From: Phyto melanocephala
Taxonomy: Eukaryota; Arthropoda; Insecta; Diptera; Rhinophoridae
Direction: 5' to 3'
NCBI GenBank assembly: GCA_941918925.1
Contig: OW799236.1
Coordinates: 11,631,474 to 11,695,473, forward strand
DNA: 64,000 bases
Part shown: piece by piece, positions 56,201 through 64,000 of the stretch
Layout: each line of letters begins with the position of its first letter
How positions within the stretch are numbered: the stretch's first letter is position 1
Notes under the pieces: model-generated
What the model was told of the DNA's origin: nothing
Database searches by the model: none
What the model saw: only the letters and a program-made list of their open reading frames with translations
Made by a program: the position numbers and the translations under genes

Positions 56201-57822
56201 ACAAACCTATGTATAAACATAAATCACTCACGGGTGCACCGGGTAGCGTAGCATCAGGTACAAATAATTCTTTTATAAAACGTAAACGTGACGAGAACGA
56301 TATGACATTTGGAGTTGGCACGCCAATGCCGACTGGAGATATGTCATATAAAAGACTGAAAATGGAGGGTGGTCCTGGAAGGTACGTTTATCATAATAAA
56401 TTTATATGGAAATTATATATATTAATTTTTACTCAGAAATCGTGATGAGCGCAACAAACAACGTCATCGAAATGATTTTTATGGTGGAGACAATAGTCAT
56501 GATGGTTTAAATAACGTTAGACTAAGCAGTGGTGGTGATCGTCGCAGTTCAATAAATTCCCCTTCTACTCCAAACAGTCGTATGCATCCCAGCAATTCGC
56601 GTCTACCTCACGGTACTACATCATCACCTTATGTTGAAGGTAGTTCTGGAGGTGGCGGCGGAGAACGTTGGAGTCATAACCGCGATAGGTAATTTAGAAT
56701 CGTACATAAATTTTCTTTAATAATATAAGTATTTGTTTAAAATGTTTTATATTTATAGATATGGAAATTCAGATTACAAACGTGAGCGTTACGATAGTTA
56801 TAACAACCGTACTCCTGGCGGTGGTTATCATCGTGATCATAGAGATAGGGATAGACGAGTTGATAAAAGAAGGTAAATTCGAACATTTTTTTTAACAATG
56901 TATGACAACTTATATTGTAATTTATTTAAATTTGTCGAACTTAAATGTTTTTTTTCAATTTGTTATTATTTACACTACAGGCACAAGTTCATTTTTAATT
57001 TTTCTAATTTCTTATTTTTATATGAAGAACCAATTTTCATAGAAACTTGTGAGTTAAATAGATTTACATCCAACACTAAGACATTTTGATTAATGATGAA
57101 ACCGTAGCTGGTTTCAAAAATGTATTCCACTCCAATGGGGTCGGAATAAAAGCTTTTTTTTTCATTTTATTCTTTCATTATCATAAACAAAATTAAATTT
57201 CTTTAATAAGAATCAGAAATATTAAAAATCAAAAATGAACTTGTGTCAGTAATAAAAATAACATAGTCCTTTTATGAAATAAAGAGTTTTAATGATCGAG
57301 ATAAAAATTTAGATCTTCGCGTATTGTATTTATAAATTTGTCACAGTCGAAACTAGAATTTAGAAACAAAAGATCATAATTGGTGATTCTTTTAACTTTG
57401 GAAAACTATAATAAATAGATATAATACAATTTTATAACTAGATTGCAACAACTAACGGTTTTTTGATGCATATGTATATTTAATTCTTGATCTTCGTACA
57501 AAAATTGTATTTGTTTTTTAGATATGCAACTTCACATCCGCCTTCGCATGGATATCCAAATCATTATATGCCTCCGTATTATAATATGCCACCAAATGGT
57601 GTGATACCGCCGGGCATGGGTGGTCCTCACGGTAGTTATGGTGGTGGGGGTAGTAGTAGTAGAGGCGGAAATCCTGGTGATCCCCGATATCATGGTGATT
57701 GGTCTAGAGAGTATCCTCCCGAAAACTATAGAAGAGGGGGTGGTGGTAACACACCAAGTGCTAACAATTCTAGTGCATCAAATACCGAATACGATCGACG
57801 ACCTCCACCAACACAAACATAA
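47236..57822 (+). CDS. Chd1: CHD1 chromatin remodelling ATPase
   Basis: A nuclear ATP-dependent remodeller that spaces nucleosomes and acts in transcription elongation and H3.3 deposition. Ten coding exons: 47236-47244, 50368-51156, 51226-51338, 51435-51578, 51689-52811, 52917-55791, 55931-56381, 56437-56688, 56759-56872 and 57522-57822, 2056 residues. Order: Ser/Asp/Glu-rich N-terminus; chromodomain 1 (about 415-500, [16 protein letters not shown]); chromodomain 2 (about 518-575, [15 protein letters not shown]); Snf2 ATPase with DEMGLGKT (634-641) and DEAH (742-745); helicase C with [11 protein letters not shown] and ARAHRIGQ. Then a SANT/SLIDE-type region ([17 protein letters not shown]), the C-terminal CHD1 helical domain ([18 protein letters not shown]), a Lys-rich stretch and a Gly/Arg/Tyr-rich tail. 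It is somewhat longer than the fly protein I recall. AATAAA occurs at 57831 and 58479; the latter is the likelier signal. Confidence 0.97.
48984..49060 (-). repeat. LINE 3' tail, T5
   Basis: (TTTA)n, then TTCCTTTGTAATAAATG and a TATGGCCAATAAAA block. More diverged than T6. Confidence 0.4.
49186..49270 (-). repeat. LINE 3' tail, T6
   Basis: (TTTA)n, then CATGTAATACAAAAAGCCTC and TCTAGGCCAATTAATA. A close match to T1 and T3. Confidence 0.55.
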
Positions 57823-58820
57823 TACTTACCAATAAAAGAGTAGATTCAAAAAACAACAACAACATGCGTTTTATCAAAAACATATTTCATAAAACCTTAT
57901 AGTTACCTATTCCTCTAATTATATTTTTATACTCCCCCACCATCAAAAATAATATCTCAAACACTGTCATATAGTAGGCATACTTTAATCCTCATTGTGT
58001 AAATTATTATGTATGTAGTTACTTTGTATTTACTTTTACATACATATAACAAAATATTTCTATAATTATAAAATGTATGTATGTTGTATTTAGTATATAA
58101 TACTTTAAGCAAACTGCTCCTATTGCTAGCCAATCATTAGAGAGTCATTTTTTTGGATAAGTTAAAATATTTTTTGCATCCACGTTTGTTTCGTAAACTG
58201 AAACTCATTTAATTTTAATCTTTTGTTTAGTATTTTTTAAGTTTAGTTTTTACTTTATTTTCATACGAGTTCAAACTCTACTGTTATTTTTTAACACGTA
58301 ATTTCTAGAAAATAGTATAATAATATACTATATATAGAAAATAGCTTCTACAAAATACTGTATAAAGTAAAATTTAAGTTATTTAAGGACATTTCTGTAC
58401 ACTAAATACATAAAAAATACATAAAACAAGTTTTATTTATATTAATTATTAAATTCCAAATTGGAATTTTTAGTGCTTAATAAAACAGAAAACAAAAATT
58501 AATTATTTTAAAAATTATTAAAATAAAATTGAACTTTGTAAAAATTAAAAAAATATATATATGTATATAATTATATATATGCACATACATTCTAATATAT
58601 ATGTACATCTATATACATAAAAAATGTAAGTGAAATAGAACGAAAGTGTTAAAGTCTAAATATTATTTTTTTATTTTATTTTTTTTTTGGCTTAAGAAAT
58701 TTTATAAATTTTTGGGATAAATGTCTATTTTTGCAAACATTTAAAAATTAAATTTGTTGATTAAAAATAAAATATCATTAAAAGTTTTGCGAAGGTGAAA
58801 GGTTTTCATAGATAATATCG
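57823..58820. other. Chd1 3' flank and UTR
   Basis: AT-rich; AATAAA at 57831-57836 (only 9 bases after the stop) and 58479-58484. (ATAT)n runs near 58550-58620. No gene. Confidence 0.5.
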
Positions 58821-58824
58821 AATG

Positions 58825-58860
58825 CCGTTGTTTGGCTCCCGATGAATAAATATGCCTTGG
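58825..58860. repeat. Solo end of a CAAGGC-family MITE
   Basis: CCCGATGAATAAATATGCCTTG matches the right end of the copies at 12803 and 60967 (split for reading: CCCGATGAATAAAT, ATGCCTTG). The matching left end is not found. Confidence 0.45.
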
Positions 58861-60660
58861 CATGTACTGAGGAAAATTTTATTCATTTCGTTTAATCAAA
58901 ACAAAGGGCCATATACATATGTATGGCAAAAATTAATAACTTCTTAAGTCGACATAAACTAGAACTTTAATAACCATTGCAATTCCGCAATTTAAAACAA
59001 CATTCACATTATTTTTTAACGAATCATGATTTGAAATAGTTTATTTTAATTTATAAATTAAATCATACGAAAATCGATATGGTCTTTAATTAATACAGGA
59101 CGGAGTTTATATAATAGCCCTAATTTTAAAGGCGATCAATTTATAAAAATTACTAGAAAAGTTAAAATTTCTTTCCTTGCCAACTATAAATGCAGGCATA
59201 AGCAATTTTTTCTTATGGCCATAGATATGATGTATGTATGTATAAACGAAACAAAAAAAATATTTTCTTCTATATTCGACATAATCTAATAATGTTTTTT
59301 TTTTACCAATATTATAAAAAAAATATATTACATATATAAAAACGCATGACCTGTGAAATTTACAAATCGCGCGTGTGTCAGAACATGGGTGATTATAATT
59401 TCACACTAATTTTTACTAACTGCATTTCTTTTTTTTTTAGGTAGCCGGCTTAAGTGTCTACTGTGCATTTTTCCGTAATCTTAAATGAATTCTCGAAATT
59501 TGTTTGTTCTCTGTTTTTTTGTGAATCTAATGAATAGGATGTTTTTAAAAAGTCAAATAAAAGTGAAACCAATTTTTTTTAATTTTTATCTGATTTTATT
59601 TTTATTTCAATTTAAAAAGTTCGATTTTTTTTGCCTGATTGCAAAAAGGGTAGTTATTTGCATACGTTGTTTTTCATAACAAGAGACTTTGTGCTAACTA
59701 ATAAGTTGTTATCTTTCTATAATGGGAATTTAAAGTTTAAAAAAAAGTTTTTATGTTAAACTTGATATTTTAAATTCTTAAGCCACAAAAATTTCAGGGG
59801 TTTTCACTGTAGTTAAAATCACTTTGGTTTTTCAAAATTTACTTTGACTCTTAGACGACCAAACTGGGTTGTCATATTTGGCACTATGGGCTCGACATTG
59901 TGAGTAATCGTGTAATCTTTCATAAATCGTTTGTAAATATTCTAGTGTTTACTTTGTACAGTCATTAACTTTAAGAGAAAACATGTATTTATAATTTGAA
60001 GTTGAATAAAAACAATACATTAAAAAATTTATACATATATATATATATCTATGTATATATAACTTTTAATAAAAATGATAATTACAATTTAGTTTAAAAA
60101 ATAAAATACATTTATTCGTAAAAATATAAAAAGAATTTTCTTAATAAGTTTCGTTATCTTAAATTTAAAAAAGTAGCAAATTTTAAATATTAGTTTTGTT
60201 TGAAAATTCGGAGCGTGTTCGAGCAGAGTTTTAGCGCAATCGTATTGCCTTTAAAAGTATTTTAAACTTATTTATAAACAAATGTTTGCATATTTTTTTA
60301 TTGTATTCTTTAAGCTTTAATTTTATTTATTTATTTTTATAAAATTCAGTTGAATAGAGCTTTATCCTGATGAATACTGTGGATTACTTTAAAAAAATTT
60401 CTGGACAGTGAAATTTTTGATAATGTTCAGTAATTTTAAACAAAGAAGAAAACAAAAGTACTTATTCCTTTCACTATTTTTTTAATTTTAAATTAATTCG
60501 TTTTTAAATACGGTTTTCGAACACGAATTCTATCATATACATACAAGACAATTTATTCTTTGCTTACATTTTTATATACATTAGATGATTGAAAGAAGAG
60601 AAAGAATTAGTTTTTTTTATTTATAAACTTGACAGATTAACTGCCTGTTTATGTATCTAA
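58861..60660. other. Chd1-gamma-tubulin convergent spacer
   Basis: AT-rich, with small uninteresting frames (for example 59485-59679). No repeat or gene recognised apart from the MITE relatives that follow. Confidence 0.45.
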
Positions 60661-60667
60661 ATGCGAA

Positions 60668-60948
60668 CGAAATTCAAATTTATTTATCAGGTAATGACAA
60701 CCAAGGTATATTCAGAACGTTTATGCATCGCGGCGACAAACACAAGCTGTGATACACAACAATTAAAAACCAATATTTTCCTCAATTTTGAAATTTTTTT
60801 AACAACCATAACTTTTATCGGCTTGTTATTTCTAAAAATGTTTTAAACCAACTTCAACTTAAAAATAAATTCGACAGATGCAGACAAATTATAAGGAAAA
60901 AAACTTGGCAATTAGCTCTTTGAATAAGAGTACCTTATTAATCAAGCT
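60668..60948. repeat. Diverged CAAGGC-type MITE
   Basis: The left side reads GAAATTCAAATTTATTTATC followed by AGGTAATG. The right side reads GAATAAGAGTACCTTATTAA. A shared internal block GACAGATGCAGACA also occurs at about 1683-1696 beside the first copy. TIRs are eroded. Confidence 0.5.
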
Positions 60949-60950
60949 TA

Positions 60951-61264
60951 AGCAGTACGGTGAGGGCAAGGCATATTTATTTATCAGGTAACTGCAGTTC
61001 GGAGAGAATTTTTTTGTTTATGTTTTTATATGTGAAGTTTGACATTTGAAATAAATTAGAATAGAGATTTTTTTTTTTATTTATGCGTTGTGACAACTGA
61101 AATTTAAAATAAGTGTTGAAAAAAATAATCAGCTGACGAAACAAGAGTACCTGATGAATAAATATGCCTTGAGCAGTACGGTGAGGGCATACATAAAATA
61201 TATAAACAAAAAAATTCTCTCTGAACTGCAATTGCCTAATGAATAAATATCCCTTGGGTGAGGG
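60951..61264. mobile_element. Tandemly duplicated CAAGGC-family MITE
   Basis: The first copy is 60967-61171 (205 bp), TIR CAAGGCATATTTATTTATC. Sixteen bases of left flank, AGCAGTACGGTGAGGG (60951-60966), recur immediately after it (61172-61187). A second, left-deleted copy ending ATATCCCTTG at 61256 follows, and GGTGAGGG recurs at 61257-61264. The unit of flank plus element is thus duplicated, with 8-bp GGTGAGGG as the original target duplication. Confidence 0.75.
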
Positions 61265-61454
61265 TTTGCTTTTTCGAATGCTAATGTATGTATGTTTGAC
61301 ATTAAAAAAAATTAAAAGGGGGAATATTATTTTTTATAATGGATTTTGAAAGCTAAATTAAAAAAAATATGATGAAAAAAAAATAATAAGCTGACGAATT
61401 AAGACTATTTGATGAATAAGGAAACAGAACGAAAATAAAAGGGTTTATATGTAT

Positions 61455-61585
61455 ATGCCTGTTTTGTATATCGAGTAGAATTGAATTGCTTGGAATTGTT
61501 ATAGCATTGTTGGTAATAGCAACAATGTACATCGCAATGCCAATTTATAACAATTAAGTTCCACTCCGAATATACATAGAACAGA
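61455..61585. repeat. Dispersed repeat, copy 2 of 2
   Basis: Homologous to 9940-10045 (GAATTGTTATAGCATTGTTG, then ACTCCGAATATACAT). It lies in the 3' flank of gamma-tubulin. Confidence 0.5.
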
Positions 61586-61701
61586 CTAAAATCTTTGAAA
61601 TTTTTCATATAATGAGTTTTCTTACTTTCCTTAATTTCTTGCCCCCAGATCAATTCCATAGGTGTTAAATTTCCGAAAAAATTGATAATTTTAAATTGAT
61701 T

Positions 61702-61707
61702 TTTATT
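61702..61707 (-). terminator. Candidate poly(A) signal of gamma-tubulin
   Basis: AATAAA on the minus strand about 210 bases after the stop codon. Confidence 0.45.
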
Positions 61708-61915
61708 CATATTAACAGTATGAACTTCTTTAAATAATTTAAACAATACAAAATAAGGTGCAATTAGAAAAATTAGAAAAAAATACACATAAATACAAAT
61801 AAACGCAAAACAAAGGTTCAACAAATTCGAATTAATTTTAAAATATGGCCATTTAATAAAAAGCGCAAATTGCGCCATTGGCAAAAAAATCTTTAAATAT
61901 AAATCATGGAAAGAA

Positions 61916-63524
61916 TTATTCCTCTTGACCCTTTTTGGCCGACCATTGTAAATAATTAGGTTGTGTTGCTGCCTCATATTCCTGAACTAAACAATCGACC
62001 ACATCACGAGAATCATCCAATTCGGAAAGATCATCTTTAAAAATGTCCTCACGGCGAAATTGATCTAAAAAGGCGCCACGCTTTTTTAGCTTATCATATT
62101 GACTGAGGGCTCGTTCAAATAATGAACAAATACTGGTGTGATTTGCCAACATAAGACCGGAAACGCGATGACTACTTTGAACATAAGGTGAGGAACGCGA
62201 TAGAGCTACTTGTATGCTGGTGGGCCCCCAGGGTATAAATTGTGCCAATTTTCGTTCCCTTATTCGTTGCAGCGATTTGTGAACTTGTGTGGGATCCACT
62301 TCACCTTGTATTATGTTAAGAATGGATATGTAGCAATGGTGATTTGTCTTGTCAGGACCGGTGGAGACCATCATATTTTTTGGTTGCAATAAACGACGCA
62401 TAACATCTAACACTGTGGTTTTACGAACATTAACTGTTTGCTAAAATGTTTAAGTTTATTAAATAATAAAAATAAAAAGCATTTTACAAATCATAAGCAA
62501 TTAAACTCTTGTTTTAAAATCAAAATAAAATACTTACGTCATTATCAGTTGTCAATGGTGTATAACCAGTCATTAGGAAATGTAACTGAGGAGTTGGTAT
62601 TAAGGGTGCCGTTAAGCCTATCAAATTATTATTCATATATGAAGGATAACGTAGAGTAGTCGTACTAACGGACATTATAGTCGAGACTAGTGCATTGATT
62701 TGTGAAAAACTTGGATTTTGTATGTGTAAACGATCTGTAGCAATGCGATTTAGAGCTGTATTATCCAAAACTACAACACAATCAGCACAGCTAGTAAGAC
62801 GCCGTAAAGTTAACATAGAATTATAGGGTTGTACGACAACATCACTTATTTCATCTTGATTGGGAAACACACTGTACGTTTGTATAAGTTTTTTGGGAAA
62901 ACGATCAGACAAACGTTCCATAATATAGGAACCCATACCAGAACCAGTTCCGCCAGCTATGGAATGACACAAAACAAAACCTTCTAAGGAATCGCTCCCA
63001 TCAGCTTCACGATCTATAATATCGAATATTTCTTCTTGTAACTTTTCACCCTGGCTGTATCCAGAAGCCCAATTGTTGCCTGCACCGCCACCATGTTTCG
63101 ATAAATAAACATTTTCCGGGTTGTATAACTGAAATAATTAAACAATTATAACCTTTTTAATAGTCAATGACAAAACAAATAAACCTTGGCATAAGGAGAA
63201 CTCATTATGGTATGTATAACCCTTGGTTCCAAATCCAAAAGAACAGCCCGTGGTATGTAGTGATCGTCATCAGCCTGATAGAAGAATACATCCTTACGGT
63301 CTACGCCATCTGTAGCAAAGTCCTCTAGTACACCACTAGGCGAAATGCCATGTTCCAGGCATAAACGTTTCCAAAATTCAAACCCAACTAAAATATTCAA
63401 AAGATAGATAAATCAGTCTTACAGTAACTCTTTTTTTAAATTCTAATTCATAGAACTATTTATCAGATCACTTACTCTGGTTACCACACTGCCCTAGTTG
63501 TAAAGTAATTATTTCACTTGGCAT
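61916..63524 (-). CDS. gammaTub23C: Gamma-tubulin, gammaTub23C type
   Basis: Nucleates microtubules at centrosomes and spindle within the gamma-tubulin ring complex. Exons: 63476-63524, 63185-63387, 62538-63128 and 61916-62440, giving 455 residues. The N-terminus [18 protein letters not shown] and the GTP-binding loop AGGTGSG (142-148) are intact. [49 protein letters not shown] and [15 protein letters not shown] are diagnostic of gamma- rather than alpha- or beta-tubulin. The assignment to the ubiquitous 23C paralogue, not the maternal 37C, rests on synteny with Chd1. The gene is convergent with Chd1; its promoter lies in 63525-63829. Confidence 0.96.
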
Positions 63525-63829
63525 TTTAAATATTTGCTGACAGTAAAATAATTCTCTATCGTTTAAATAATATAAATTTTAAAACAAACCACAAATGTTT
63601 TTAATAAATGCAATACCGCCTGTTCGTTTGTAGTTGTGCGAAAATTTGTTGTTTTTTGTGGTTTGTTTTAAGTTTTTCGCATCAAAATTTGTATTCAATG
63701 AATTTTTAAGATAATCTTGCAGAGTGAGTGGCGGGCTTTAAGAAAAATAAGCAAGAGCTGAGTCAAGTAAAATTAAATTTTTGTACGATTTGAGCCCCTC
63801 AATGTTTTAAATTTACATACATATTTTAC
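63525..63829 (-). promoter_or_regulatory. Gamma-tubulin upstream region
   Basis: Short presumed 5' UTR and promoter. A purine-rich GGCGGGCTTTAAG stretch lies near 63730. No motif assigned with confidence. Confidence 0.35.
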
Positions 63830-64000
63830 CAAGGAAAATTTATTCATCAGGGTATCAATTCTCGATCTATGAAACTATGAAATGAAAAGTTTTTGTGTGT
63901 AATATCATATGGTGCCACCATACCCTTTGCTATACAAAAACTTTTTCATTTCACAGTTTCACAGAACGAGAATTGAGCCCCAGTTGGAGAAATTTTTTTT
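63830..64000. mobile_element. Hairpin-type relative of the CAAGGC MITEs, cut by the window end
   Basis: The left end CAAGGAAAATTTATTCATC starts at 63830. Inside, ATCAATTCTCG followed by TGAAATGAAAAGTTTTTG (about 63855-63897) is mirrored in reverse complement at about 63931-63977. Only about 30 bases separate the arms. The right terminus lies beyond the window. Confidence 0.6.

Overview
The window is nuclear DNA of a higher fly (Diptera, Brachycera), most likely a calyptrate such as a blow fly, house fly or flesh fly. It is very AT-rich. Its genes have short GT-AG introns and encode Drosophila-type proteins. The spaces between them are filled with transposable elements, including a dipteran repeat whose 3' end carries a TTCGGCACGGCCGAA hairpin and whose body carries a (GTCY)n tract. 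The organism is inferred from protein resemblance and repeat style only.

Five genes are essentially complete; all exon coordinates were assembled by hand. They are an EDEM3-type mannosidase-like ERAD gene (minus, 14.5-23.5 kb), the Rad54 gene okra (plus, 25.8-28.8 kb), the alpha/beta hydrolase Bem46/ABHD13 (minus, 30.6-32.0 kb), the chromatin remodeller Chd1 (plus, 47.2-57.8 kb) and a gamma-tubulin of the gammaTub23C type (minus, 61.9-63.5 kb). The last exon of a sixth, WD40-like gene lies at 7.95-8.48 kb. From recollection of the D. melanogaster map, okra, Bem46, Chd1 and gammaTub23C lie near polytene band 23C, so this looks like a conserved block of the 2L-equivalent arm; that needs checking. 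EDEM and okra are divergent. okra/Bem46, Chd1/gamma-tubulin and WD40/EDEM are convergent pairs. The products act in separate processes (ER quality control, homologous recombination, membrane hydrolase, chromatin, microtubule nucleation), so the arrangement is synteny, not a pathway.

Region by region: 1-7.9 kb is repeat-rich (hairpin element, CAAGGC-ended MITEs, a cluster of five mini-me/DINE-like copies). 8.5-14.4 kb holds a long-TIR MITE, a decayed RNase H-type LINE and a MITE nested in an older repeat. The 5.4 kb intron of EDEM is packed with LINE, Tc1, mini-me and MITE debris. 28.9-34.6 kb has a small TIR element, LINE debris, two mini-me fragments and a Tigger/pogo-like element. 34.7-46.5 kb is a complete, very young Ty3/gypsy-class LTR retrotransposon with 2485-bp LTRs, a 4-bp target duplication, intact gag and pol and a visible -1 frameshift site. 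It sits about 0.7 kb upstream of the Chd1 start codon. 57.8-61.4 kb is mostly AT-rich with a tandemly duplicated MITE. The window ends inside a hairpin-forming relative of that MITE.

The most interesting items are the intact young retrotransposon with its frameshift signal, the CAAGGC MITE family with clean 8-bp target duplications in several copies, and the ATG-only coding exon of okra. No CRISPR, rRNA or tRNA gene was seen.
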